From positions 124,001 to 188,000 of the forward strand of contig JAZUPW010000017.1 in assembly GCA_045605385.1 (NCBI GenBank): a DNA stretch of 64,000 nucleotides. The letters are read 5' to 3'. Below are positions 7,660 to 15,520 of this stretch, in pieces; positions within the stretch are counted from its first letter, which is position 1; each line of letters begins with the position of its first letter. The notes below the pieces were generated by a model that had not been told where the DNA came from, searched no databases, and saw only the letters and a program-made list of their open reading frames with translations. The DNA comes from SIG607 sp045605385. GTDB taxonomy: Bacteria > Bacillota > Clostridia > Oscillospirales > Acutalibacteraceae. The translations under genes and the position numbers were made by a program.

Positions 7660-9093
7660 TTATATCTCATAAGGCAGAGAAATGCCAAATTCAGTATATT
7701 CATTTTCCTTACTGCTTACGAAAACTGCACCGTGGTGGATTTTAACAATAGTTTTAACAATATAAAGACCAAGTCCGGTGCTATCCTTAACCTGTGAGCG
7801 CGATTTATCGCCCTTATAAAAACGGTCGAAAACAAATGAAAGGTCTTTTTCGGGAATGCCAATGCCTGTATTTCTTATTTTAAAATTAAGCATATTTCCT
7901 TCTCTTATAGCAGAAAAAGAAATTGTCCCACCTTCATTTGTAAACTTAATAGCATTATCGCAAAGGTTATATACAGCCTGATAGATTAAATCTCTATCGG
8001 CATACAAGTTATAACTTTCAAGTGTATCAAGCCCAACAATGTTAAGTTTTCTGCTTTCTATACGCTGTTCCTGACTTATTACAATTTCTAAAACAAGTTT
8101 TCTGAAATCAAAATCGGTGGGTTGAATTTTAATTTCGCCCGCTTCCAATTTAGAAAGACTTAACATAGTTTGTACCAATCGTGTAAGGCGTTTAACTTCA
8201 TTTGAAACAATTTTCAAATAATGCTGTTGCTGTTCACCCTCAATGGTACCGTCTATAATTCCGTCTATAAAACCGCCAATTGTAGTCATAGGGGTTCTTA
8301 ATTCGTGTGAAACGTTTGCAATAAAGCCACGGCGCATATTTTCAAGTTCAACAAGCGAATTTGTCATCTGGTTAAAAGACTTTGCAAGAGCGCCGATTTC
8401 ATCGTCGCTTGTAACGGGTATTCTTTTTGAAAAATCACCTTTTGCCATAGCCTTTGCTGCCTCTGACATAAGCACAATAGGTTTATTCCAGCGCCGTGTA
8501 ACAAAGTAAAGCACAAAAAACATAACCGCAACAGGCACAACGGCAGAAAAAAGATAAATTTTAGCAAGTTCACCTAAAAAGCCTGTAAGACTTGAAGCAG
8601 CCGAAGCCACAATGACATAGCCAATAAGACTTGAATCTACAACATTTTGCACACGCTGTGCCGTAACATAGTTAAGTTCGGTAAAAACCGAACCCATCCA
8701 GGTAACTTCATTCACTCTGCCGTTTTCAGTCTTTTTAAGAAAATCTGCAGGAAAGGAATTTTCGGTATGTCGGCAGGTGTTTTTTACAGCATAATCTTCA
8801 CAGGTACAACAAATAGTTTCGTTATCGCTGTTAATAAATACTATCAGCGTGTCGTTTTCGGTTGCAGAAACCGCCCTTGAAATATTAAACATATTCCTTT
8901 TAAACCCGCTTGAACGGTAATCTACCGATGCATATCTCGAAACGGCGTCACAAACAACACCCATTGTTTCAAATTTATCTTTAGAAAGGTAATTGTTCAT
9001 AAGTACGCTTAATATTATAACTATAAAGGTTAAACAAAGCAAGAATAAAACCGAAATCATTAAAAAATATTTTCTGAAAGTATTAAGTTTCAT
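7660..9093 (-). CDS. Sensor histidine kinase with Cys-rich outside domain
   Basis: Two-component sensor of 477 residues. Membrane spans at about 10-32 and 178-199 enclose a ~145-residue outside sensor; HAMP follows at ~200-255, then the H box VSHELRTPMTT with phosphorylated H263, the N box NLCDNAIKF and the G2 box STGLGLYIV. The sensor contains C95, C96, C98, C107 and H109, a compact CCxC-x8-CxH group that could hold a metal or act as a redox switch; this is inference. Its start overlaps the stop of the response regulator gene by one base (TAATG). The signal is unknown. Confidence 0.94.
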   Translation of the reverse strand: MKLNTFRKYFLMISVLFLLCLTFIVIILSVLMNNYLSKDKFETMGVVCDAVSRYASVDYRSSGFKRNMFNISRAVSATENDTLIVFINSDNETICCTCEDYAVKNTCRHTENSFPADFLKKTENGRVNEVTWMGSVFTELNYVTAQRVQNVVDSSLIGYVIVASAASSLTGFLGELAKIYLFSAVVPVAVMFFVLYFVTRRWNKPIVLMSEAAKAMAKGDFSKRIPVTSDDEIGALAKSFNQMTNSLVELENMRRGFIANVSHELRTPMTTIGGFIDGIIDGTIEGEQQQHYLKIVSNEVKRLTRLVQTMLSLSKLEAGEIKIQPTDFDFRKLVLEIVISQEQRIESRKLNIVGLDTLESYNLYADRDLIYQAVYNLCDNAIKFTNEGGTISFSAIREGNMLNFKIRNTGIGIPEKDLSFVFDRFYKGDKSRSQVKDSTGLGLYIVKTIVKIHHGAVFVSSKENEYTEFGISLPYEI

Positions 9094-9779
9094 TATTTAG
9101 CCTCAAACTTATATCCTACGCCCCAAACGGTTTTAAGGGACCAATTTTCAGAAACGTTTTCTAATTTTTCGCGCAAACGTTTAACATGAACGTCAACAGT
9201 TCGTGAATCACCGTAATAATCGAATCCCCAAACTTCATCTAAAAGTTGGTCTCTGGTATACACACGGTTTGGATTACTTGCCAAATGAAAAATAAGTTCA
9301 AGTTCTTTTGGCGGTGTATCAATTTGTTTGCCATCAACAATAAGTTCATAATTTGTAAGATTAATTCTTAGTTTATCATACACTACTTCTTTAATATCCT
9401 TGTTTGCAGTGTCAGCCGAACGGCGCAAAACAGCCCTTATTCTGGCAATTACTTCCTTAGTATCAAAGGGCTTGGGAACATAATCGTCGGCGCCTAATTC
9501 AAGACCCAAAATTCTATCAAAAGTCTCACCTTTTGCAGTTAGCATAATAATAGGCACGTCCGATTCTTTTCTTATTTCTCTGCAAACCTGCCAACCGTCA
9601 AGTTTAGGCAACATTATATCCAATAAAATCAAATCGGGATTTTCTGTTTTAGCCTTCATAACTGCCATTTCACCGTCGGTAGCAGTTATAGTTTTGAAGC
9701 CGTCTTTAGTTAAATAAAGACGCAACAGTTCGCATATATTTTCATCATCATCAACAATTAATATTTTTTTATTATCCAT
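9093..9779 (-). CDS. OmpR-family response regulator
   Basis: DNA-binding partner of the kinase next to it, 228 residues. The receiver domain (1-120) has the acidic pocket DDD at 10-12, phosphorylated D54 in LILLDIMLP, and the lysine of PKPFD. The C-terminal winged helix (about 130-226) includes VWGFDYYGDSRTVDVHVKRLREKL. GGAG lies 5-6 bases before ATG 9779. A good -10 (TATAAT at 9839-9844, minus strand) lies 60 bases upstream but its -35 is poor, which would fit an activated promoter. Two TTTATAAA copies lie in the leader (9807-9830). Confidence 0.95.
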   Translation of the reverse strand: MDNKKILIVDDDENICELLRLYLTKDGFKTITATDGEMAVMKAKTENPDLILLDIMLPKLDGWQVCREIRKESDVPIIMLTAKGETFDRILGLELGADDYVPKPFDTKEVIARIRAVLRRSADTANKDIKEVVYDKLRINLTNYELIVDGKQIDTPPKELELIFHLASNPNRVYTRDQLLDEVWGFDYYGDSRTVDVHVKRLREKLENVSENWSLKTVWGVGYKFEAK

Positions 9780-9879
9780 ATTAACTCCGACCTTTGCTAT
9801 TTTATATTTATAAATGTAATGATTTATAAACCATAACCATTATAACACAATACTGTTAATAAAATGTAAATAAAATTAA

Positions 9880-9920
9880 ACCAAAAAGAAAAGAAAGCCG
9901 CTTACAGTACGGTAAGCGGC
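9880..9920 (-). terminator. Terminator of the zinc-ribbon gene
   Basis: Nine-base GC-rich stem (9897-9905 with 9912-9920) and a 6-base loop, followed on the minus strand by a T-rich run TTTCTTTTCTTTTTGG. Confidence 0.85.
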
Positions 9921-9937
9921 AATATATACATGATATA

Positions 9938-10222
9938 TTATTCAGCAGAATCTTCTTTCATCTTTGCAAAGCATTCGCTACAGTAAACCGGACGGTCTTC
10001 TCTGGGTTGGAAGGGAACCTTCGCAACAGAACCGCACGCACTACATGTGGTCTCGAAAAGTTCTCTGGGACCTCTTGCCGCATTTTTGCGCTTGTCACGA
10101 CAAGCTTTGCAACGCTGTGGCTCATTTGCAAATCCTTTGGACTCATAGAATTCTTGTTCTCTTGCAGTGAATACGAATTCTTCTCCGCAGTCCTTGCAAA
10201 CCAGTGTTTTGTCTTCGAACAT
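9938..10222 (-). CDS. Double zinc-ribbon protein (CxxC-x25-CxxC and CxxC-x17-CxxC)
   Basis: Small 94-residue protein with four CxxC pairs: C9/C12 with C38/C41, and C60/C63 with C81/C84. The first half (LVCKDCGEEFVFTAREQEFY) is the probable zinc-binding domain often called zf-trcl; the second is the CxxC-x17-CxxC type. Both should bind zinc; their target, DNA, RNA or protein, is unknown. Such proteins are common in Clostridia. AGAGAGG lies about 10 bases before ATG 10222. It has its own terminator, and a tRNA-like element sits in its leader 33 bases upstream. Confidence 0.9.
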   Translation of the reverse strand: MFEDKTLVCKDCGEEFVFTAREQEFYESKGFANEPQRCKACRDKRKNAARGPRELFETTCSACGSVAKVPFQPREDRPVYCSECFAKMKEDSAE

Positions 10223-10254
10223 ACTTTAGTACCTCTCTTGTTTTTTTGGTTTTT

Positions 10255-10321
10255 TACCCCCGGTCGGAATCGCACCGACATCTTTGACATCAACGCTCTG
10301 CTAAATTTAAGCTACACGGGC
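10255..10321 (-). ncRNA. tRNA-like element with a shrunken anticodon arm
   Basis: On the minus strand, 67 bases fold like a tRNA with most parts in place: acceptor 5' strand GCCCGTG (10315-10321) pairs with CGGGGGT (10256-10262) with one G-G mismatch and two G-U pairs; T8-A9 is followed by a D arm with stem GCTT / GAGC; the T stem GTCGG / CCGAC (10263-10267, 10275-10279) is perfect with loop TGCGATT. Between D and T arms only 15 bases remain instead of about 23, enough for a 3-bp TTG/CAA mini-hairpin but no proper anticodon arm. No CCA is encoded. It is a tRNA-derived or tRNA-mimicking RNA, not a working decoder as far as I can see. It lies in the leader of the zinc-ribbon gene and just after the sigma factor gene. 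Confidence 0.55.
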
Positions 10322-10337
10322 ATATATATTAACAGTA

Positions 10338-10916
10338 CTATCTGTTAATTTTTTTTATTTTCTTTCTTGCACGACAAAGTGCATTATCTACTTCCTTGCG
10401 TGAAACTTCCAAAGAATCACACACTTCTTTATAATTGCCTAATAGTAAATATCTTGAAAGCACTGTGTATTCAAAAGAAGACAACGTTTGTTTAATTTCA
10501 TTAAGAAACAAACCTACGCTTTCTTTATCAAGAACCGTTGCTTCGGGGTTATCCGATAACCCTAAAGCGAAGTCTTCCGCCGATATTAGTTTATCATTTT
10601 GAATATGCCTTGCTTTATTACTATGTCTTAACGCAGATATCATACCGCGTTTTACACAAACAGATGCAAAAGTAGAGAAAGAAGCAGAAGAAAAATCGTA
10701 TAGCCGTATTGCAGAATACAATGCGATAAGACCTTCTTGTATAAGGTCGTCCCTCTCCCAAGGGTTAGATGAAAACTTATTTGCCAAAAAGGTTACGGTT
10801 TGCCTGTAACGGTCAAACATAACCGATAAAAGTTCTTCATTTCCCGATTGAATTTCGCGTATAATAATATCATCGGAAATAAGAGAAAAATCATTCTGAT
10901 AAGTCAAAATCATCAA
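10338..10916 (-). CDS. Sigma-70 family RNA polymerase sigma factor (SigH-like)
   Basis: 192 residues with sigma region 2 (about 30-100; DDLIQEGLIALYSAIRLYDF, then the region 2.3/2.4 helix) and region 4 (about 135-190) whose last helix-turn-helix is EVCDSLEVSRKEVDNALCRARKKIKK. It lacks regions 1.1 and 3. Size and sequence style fit the sigma-H/ECF-like sigma factors of Clostridia that act early in sporulation or competence, but assignment to SigH itself is not certain. A consensus promoter lies upstream. The ribosome site is weak (GGG only). It is transcribed divergently from the phosphohexomutase gene. Confidence 0.88.
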   Translation of the reverse strand: MMILTYQNDFSLISDDIIIREIQSGNEELLSVMFDRYRQTVTFLANKFSSNPWERDDLIQEGLIALYSAIRLYDFSSASFSTFASVCVKRGMISALRHSNKARHIQNDKLISAEDFALGLSDNPEATVLDKESVGLFLNEIKQTLSSFEYTVLSRYLLLGNYKEVCDSLEVSRKEVDNALCRARKKIKKINR

Positions 10917-10947
10917 AACCCAACAAAAAACTTCATAATTTATATTA

Positions 10948-10976
10948 ATAATAACCTATTTTTTTAGTTTTGTCAA
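10948..10976 (-). promoter_or_regulatory. Promoter of the sigma factor gene
   Basis: Minus-strand TTGACA (10971-10976), 17-base spacer, TATTAT (10948-10953). Its -35 box lies 17 bases from the -35 box of the divergent phosphohexomutase promoter. Confidence 0.8.
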
Positions 10977-10993
10977 GCATTTTATTGCCGCTA

Positions 10994-11022
10994 TTGACAA
11001 AACCGAAAAATAATATTATTAT
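10994..11022 (+). promoter_or_regulatory. Promoter of the phosphohexomutase gene
   Basis: TTGACA (10994-10999), 17-base spacer, TATTAT (11017-11022), 38 bases before the chosen start. Confidence 0.8.
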
Positions 11023-11060
11023 ATTAATAAATATTTAAAAGTATATTTGGAGTGAAACAC

Positions 11061-12767
11061 GTGTATAAAGAAAAATATAATTTATGGCTTGAAAAAGCAG
11101 TAAACGATGAAGATTTACAGGCAGAATTAAAGGCTATTGAAAATGACAGCGAAGGAATTTCCGACCGTTTTTACAAAGACCTTGAATTTGGAACAGGCGG
11201 TCTTCGCGGTGAAATAGGCGTTGGCACAAACAGAATGAACGTTTATACCGTTGGAAAAGCCACTCAGGGACTTGCGGAATACGTGCTTTCTGTTAATAGC
11301 AACGGCAGCGTTGCCATTGCTTACGACAGCCGAATTAAATCTGATGTATTTGCAAAACACACTGCAAGTATTTTGGCTGCAAACGGAATTAAGGTTTATA
11401 TTTACAAGGAATTAATGCCTACCCCAATGCTTTCCTTTGCCGTTCGTTATTTTGGATGTGATGCAGGTGTTGTTATTACGGCAAGTCACAACCCTGCTAA
11501 GTATAACGGTTATAAGGCTTACGGTCCCGACGGTTGCCAGTTAAATCTTGAAGCAAGTAAATACGTGTTATCTATTATGAACAAAGTAGATATTTTTGAA
11601 GGCGTTAAAACAATGAATTTTGATGATGCCGTAAATAAAGGTATTATTGAGTTTATAGATGAAAGCGTTATTGAAGCGTATCTTGATAAAGTGCAAGAAT
11701 GCTCTGTTGCAAAGAATATTGACGTTAGCAAGTTAAACGTTATTTATACTCCGCTTCACGGCAGCGGTAATAAACCCGTACGCGCCATACTTAAAAGAAT
11801 CGGTATTAATAACGTAACCGTTGTTAAAGAGCAGGAACTTCCCGACGGCAACTTCCCCACCGCTCCGTATCCAAACCCCGAAATCAAACAACCCTTTGAA
11901 ATTGCTTTGAATTTGGCAAAAGAAGTTAATCCCGATTTATTACTTGCTACCGACCCTGATTGCGACCGTGTTGGTATTGCAGTTAAAAATAATGGCGAAT
12001 ATACACTTATGAGCGGTAATGAAGTCGGCGCCCTTCTTTTACAGTACGTTCTTGAACGTAGAATTGAATGCGGCACAATGCCCGAAAATCCAATTGCCGT
12101 TAAAACAATTGTTACAACCGACGTTTGTAAACGTATTGCCGCAAATTACGGTTGTGAACTCATTGACGTTCTTACAGGTTTCAAATTTATAGGTGAACAA
12201 ATAGGAATTTTGGAACAAAAAGGTGAAGAAAACCGTTATGTATTCGGTTTTGAAGAAAGTTACGGTTACTTAGCAGGCAGTTACGTGCGCGATAAAGATG
12301 CCGTTGTTGCTTCCATGCTTATTTGTGAAATGGTTGCCTTTTATAAAGAGCAGGGACTTACCCTTGTTGAAGTTCTTGAAGGTATTTACAAGAAATACGG
12401 CTACTATTTTGCTTCCCAGAAAAACTTCACATTTGAAGGCGAAAGCGGAATGAAGAAAATTGCTTCAATTCTTAACAATCTTCGCACCGCTCCCCCAAGT
12501 GATATATGCGGCATAAAAGTTTCTCAGATAGATGACTACGAAAAAAGCGAAACCTTATTTACCGTAGACAACTCTACAAAAGAAATTTTACTTCCTAAAT
12601 CAAACGTTATTTGCTTTAAACTTGCTGACGGCAGTTCACTTATTGCAAGACCTTCGGGAACCGAACCGAAAATCAAGTTCTATTTAAGCGCTGTTGCCGA
12701 AACAAAGGAAGCTTGTAAAGAAAAACTAACTCAGCTTGAAGAAACTTGTAACGAATTTATAAAATAG
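11061..12767 (+). CDS. Phospho-sugar mutase (phosphoglucomutase/phosphomannomutase)
   Basis: Moves the phosphate between C1 and C6 of hexose phosphates, linking glycolysis to sugar-nucleotide and glycan synthesis. About 568 residues, the length of the long bacterial PgcA-type enzymes. All four signatures are present: the phosphoserine loop TASHNPAKYNG (S142), the Mg2+ loop DPDCDRVG, the sugar-binding GFEESYGYLAG and the phosphate-binding RPSGTEPK near the end. I chose GTG 11061 because GGAG (11049-11052) sits 8 bases before it; the in-frame GTG at 11052 overlaps that site. It stands alone between a promoter and a bidirectional terminator. Confidence 0.95.
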   Translation: MYKEKYNLWLEKAVNDEDLQAELKAIENDSEGISDRFYKDLEFGTGGLRGEIGVGTNRMNVYTVGKATQGLAEYVLSVNSNGSVAIAYDSRIKSDVFAKHTASILAANGIKVYIYKELMPTPMLSFAVRYFGCDAGVVITASHNPAKYNGYKAYGPDGCQLNLEASKYVLSIMNKVDIFEGVKTMNFDDAVNKGIIEFIDESVIEAYLDKVQECSVAKNIDVSKLNVIYTPLHGSGNKPVRAILKRIGINNVTVVKEQELPDGNFPTAPYPNPEIKQPFEIALNLAKEVNPDLLLATDPDCDRVGIAVKNNGEYTLMSGNEVGALLLQYVLERRIECGTMPENPIAVKTIVTTDVCKRIAANYGCELIDVLTGFKFIGEQIGILEQKGEENRYVFGFEESYGYLAGSYVRDKDAVVASMLICEMVAFYKEQGLTLVEVLEGIYKKYGYYFASQKNFTFEGESGMKKIASILNNLRTAPPSDICGIKVSQIDDYEKSETLFTVDNSTKEILLPKSNVICFKLADGSSLIARPSGTEPKIKFYLSAVAETKEACKEKLTQLEETCNEFIK

Positions 12768-12775
12768 AATAAGCC

Positions 12776-12816
12776 ACAAAAAATCGGTCATCGTGTGATG
12801 ACCGATTTTTGTTTTA
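12776..12816. terminator. Bidirectional terminator between mutase and GH3 genes
   Basis: Twelve-base stem AAATCGGTCATC / GATGACCGATTT (12781-12792, 12797-12808), loop GTGT, with T-rich runs on both strands between two convergent genes. Confidence 0.9.
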
Positions 12817-12817
12817 C

Positions 12818-15031
12818 TTATTTTTCAAGCCAAATAAACTTGAATTCGTTTTCTTTAAAATCACTGCTTGGCTTAATTGCAATACCAAATTCACCTGCAT
12901 CAGATTCATACTTCATATCAAGATTCCAATAACGAAGCATTTCTTCTTTAATTTGGAATTCAACCTTAACGGTTTCACCCGCTTTAATGTCTACGCGCTT
13001 AAATCCTTTAAGTTCCTTTATAGGCGGCGCAATTGTTGCAAAGCGGTCCTGAATATAAAGCTGAACTATTTCGGTTACGTCGTATTTACCTTTGTTTGTA
13101 ATTTCAACCGAAGCGGTAACAATTTCATCTGCTGTAAAGCGTTCCTTATCAACAACGGTTCCGCTGTATTCAAGTTCAGAATAGGTTAAACCGTAACCAA
13201 ACGGATAACGCGGGAAGTTAGAATAATCATCCTGATACTCTGAAACGTATGGACGGTCGTGACGGTGGTCGGTACGCAAATAGTTATAATAAACAGGAAT
13301 CTGGTTAACGTTTTCAGGGAATCCCATTGTAAGCTTACCGGAAGGAACTGCATCACCGAAAACAAGGTTAGCAATTGCGTCAGACATAGCAGAACCTAAG
13401 TACCAAACGTTAAGAATAGCATCGGCATCCTGAATTTCGGTTAAATCAAGAGGTCTACCTGTGTGAACAAGTACAACAACCTGTTTTGCAACTTCTCTTA
13501 CACGGCGGTAGAGTTCAAGTTGAACATCAGGAATACGGATATTTGCACGGCTGTGTGCTTCACCCGACTGATTGGGCGATTCACCGATAGCAAGAACAAC
13601 TGTATCAACCGTTTTTGCAATTTCAACCGCTTCACTAATGGTTTGCTCTCTTGTTTCTTCATCGCAGTAACCAAAGCGGTCTGCTTCTTTTTGCTGTTCA
13701 CGGCCCAAGAAAGAACAACCCTTTGCAAACACAACGTTGCCGTCGGTACATTTAGCCATAACAGCCTCTTTAAGGGTTTTAGCAAACGGAAGTTCAACAA
13801 CATTACCGCCAATATCCCAAGAACTCTTAGCGCCTTCCAAATCAACAGCAGGGCCAATAAACGCTATTTTACCGTTTTTAGCAAGAGGTAAGGTTTCGTT
13901 TTCATTTTTAAAGAGTACACAACTTTCGGTTGCAATTTTAAGCGCAACTTCGGCGTGTTCTGCGCAACCAAGTATCTTTTCACGTTCTTCATCACTTGCC
14001 ATACGGTACGGATTCTCAAACAAACCAAGCTCGTTCTTAAGTTTAAGAACACGCCAGCAAGCATCATCAAGAATTTCCATATCCATCTTGCCGTTTTCAA
14101 ACAATTCTTCAAGCATGAAGAATAACTTGGAACCCATTTCAATATCAATACCTGCTTCAAGGCTTACCTGACCTCTGTAACGGCCATTATTAATATCATC
14201 ACCAATACCGTGGCTAGCCAAAGATGCAGTAGCAAACAAGTCGGTAATAACAACACCGTCAAAGTTCCATTCACCCTTAAGCACGTCGCGAACAAGCCAC
14301 TTGTTACAGTTAGACGGTACACCGTCAACAGCATTATAAGAAGTCATAACCATAGCAGCGCCTGCATCTACACCGCCCTTATAACCCGGAAGATAGAACT
14401 GACGCATTGCTCTTTCGCCAACGTTAGCGGTATTATAATCTCTACCGCCTTCTGCTGCGCCGTAACCTGCAAAATGCTTAATACAAGCGCCCATTGTGTC
14501 GGGTTTATCAAGACCGTCACCCTGAAGACCTTCTACAATAGCCTTACAAACCTCACTGCAAAGATACGGATCTTCACCCGCACCTTCCATTACGCGTCCC
14601 CAACGGGGATCACGGCTTAAGTCTATCATAGGATAGAAAGTAATGTGGAAGCCACAAGCCGCGCTTTCTTTAGCAGAAACACGGTTGGCGGCTTTAATTA
14701 AGTCCATATCAAAAGAACAGCTTGAAGCCAACGGAATTGGCATTTTTGTTGTATATCCGTGGATAATGTCACCCATAAACATCATAGGAATTTTATGTTT
14801 ATTGTGTTTAAGATGGTCTTCCTGAACAGCACGGATTTTATCTGCACCGAAAAGGTTTAAAGTAGAACCCGCAGACCAAACCTCTTCAGCCTTAAACTTT
14901 TCATCAGCAACAGCGCCGCCTGTAAGTACACCTGTAGCGTCAAACGCGCGGCTCTGACACTGCCATAGTTCAGCCAACTTGTCTTTTACAGACATACTGT
15001 CAAGCAGTTTTCGTAAATCTTTTTCTTGCAT
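12818..15031 (-). CDS. GH3 beta-glucosidase, BglX-like
   Basis: Predicted to release glucose from beta-linked oligosaccharides. 737 residues, no signal peptide, so probably cytoplasmic and acting on imported products. The N-terminal TIM barrel carries KHFAGYGAAEGGRDYN and the nucleophile Asp in FDGVVITDLFA (D264); the C-terminal sandwich carries IGESPNQSGEAHSR, matching the BglX-type active-site loop; a fibronectin-III-like domain closes the protein (about 640-735). ATG 15031 is chosen, with GGAGG 9 bases upstream; a TTG at 15040 directly abuts that site. Together with the secreted GH16 it could complete beta-glucan breakdown, though the two genes lie 10 kb apart. Confidence 0.94.
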   Translation of the reverse strand: MQEKDLRKLLDSMSVKDKLAELWQCQSRAFDATGVLTGGAVADEKFKAEEVWSAGSTLNLFGADKIRAVQEDHLKHNKHKIPMMFMGDIIHGYTTKMPIPLASSCSFDMDLIKAANRVSAKESAACGFHITFYPMIDLSRDPRWGRVMEGAGEDPYLCSEVCKAIVEGLQGDGLDKPDTMGACIKHFAGYGAAEGGRDYNTANVGERAMRQFYLPGYKGGVDAGAAMVMTSYNAVDGVPSNCNKWLVRDVLKGEWNFDGVVITDLFATASLASHGIGDDINNGRYRGQVSLEAGIDIEMGSKLFFMLEELFENGKMDMEILDDACWRVLKLKNELGLFENPYRMASDEEREKILGCAEHAEVALKIATESCVLFKNENETLPLAKNGKIAFIGPAVDLEGAKSSWDIGGNVVELPFAKTLKEAVMAKCTDGNVVFAKGCSFLGREQQKEADRFGYCDEETREQTISEAVEIAKTVDTVVLAIGESPNQSGEAHSRANIRIPDVQLELYRRVREVAKQVVVLVHTGRPLDLTEIQDADAILNVWYLGSAMSDAIANLVFGDAVPSGKLTMGFPENVNQIPVYYNYLRTDHRHDRPYVSEYQDDYSNFPRYPFGYGLTYSELEYSGTVVDKERFTADEIVTASVEITNKGKYDVTEIVQLYIQDRFATIAPPIKELKGFKRVDIKAGETVKVEFQIKEEMLRYWNLDMKYESDAGEFGIAIKPSSDFKENEFKFIWLEK

Positions 15032-15067
15032 AATTTTCAACCTCCATTAAGAGAATTAGTCAAGAAG

Positions 15068-15096
15068 ATTATACCAATAACACAAAACAATTGCAA
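15068..15096 (-). promoter_or_regulatory. Promoter of the GH3 gene
   Basis: Minus-strand TTGCAA (15091-15096), 17-base spacer, TATAAT (15068-15073), 37 bases before the start. Confidence 0.75.
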
Positions 15097-15212
15097 TAGA
15101 AAAATGCAAAAAAATCTAAAATATGTATAATAAATTTAATTATATATCCGTTGCACAATTTAAAACTATATTCAAATAAAAAATATATTATTACCGCATA
15201 CTAAAACAAGAA

Positions 15213-15247
15213 GTGGCAGCACAGAGCAAAACACTCTGTACTGCCAC
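15213..15247 (-). terminator. Terminator-like hairpin upstream of the GH3 gene
   Basis: Fourteen-base stem with one C-A mismatch (GTGGCAG-C-ACAGAG at 15213-15226, CTCTGT-A-CTGCCAC at 15234-15247) and a 7-base loop. On the minus strand it is followed by TTCTTGTTTTAG, only moderately T-rich. It may stop transcripts coming from the tRNA-Leu side. The stretch 15097-15212 is AT-rich and shows nothing else. Confidence 0.55.
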
Positions 15248-15332
15248 AAAAAAGCTATTTAACATCTTTAAGAAAACAACAAATTCGAACCTTTTTGAAT
15301 TTGTGACCTATGTGTTCGAACCCCTACAAATT

Positions 15333-15511
15333 TTTCATTAAATGAAATATCTCGCTTATGCTCGATATGAAATAATCCTAACGGATTATAAAATTTTCTG
15401 CTAAGGCAGAAAGTGAAATAAAATTCGCCTCTTAAACATTTGCGAAGCAAATATTTCATACGCGAAAGCGTATTTCATAGCGTAGCTATTGCACTCCCCG
15501 TAAGGCGAATT
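15333..15511. repeat. Array of seven small hairpins, repetitive intergenic element
   Basis: Seven back-to-back small palindromes fill 180 bases: TTTCAT/ATGAAA (15333-15347), ATATC/GATAT (15347-15368), ATAATCC/GGATTAT (15372-15389), TTTCTGC/GCAGAAA (15395-15412), then, inside an outer AATTCGCCT/AGGCGAATT pair (15422-15430, 15503-15511), ATTTGC/GCAAAT (15438-15452), ATACGC-GAAA-GCGTAT (15458-15473) and ATAGC/GCTAT (15477-15489). Short ATTTC or GAAAT linkers join several of them. No coding potential. It lies between tRNA-Leu and the GH3 gene and resembles the repetitive palindromic elements seen in gut Clostridia; I cannot name the family. Confidence 0.6.
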
Positions 15512-15520
15512 CCATTGAGA

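Noticed and set aside
9958..10293. Alternative minus-strand frame running from the tRNA-like element through the zinc-ribbon gene
   Set aside because: The other frame has four CxxC pairs, a proper start and ribosome site; this one shows none of these.
10255..10321. Ordinary tRNA gene (for example Asp or Val from the GTC or GAC triplets)
   Set aside because: No choice of anticodon gives a 5-bp anticodon stem with a 7-base loop while keeping the D and T arms; the middle is about 8 bases too short.
12809..14171. Several plus-strand open frames
   Set aside because: All lie opposite the GH3 gene, whose family motifs are intact on the minus strand; the plus frames have no known motifs or start signals.
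15333..15511. CRISPR-like array
   Set aside because: The hairpins differ in sequence and the linkers are only a few bases; there are no constant repeats with ~30-base spacers and no cas genes.
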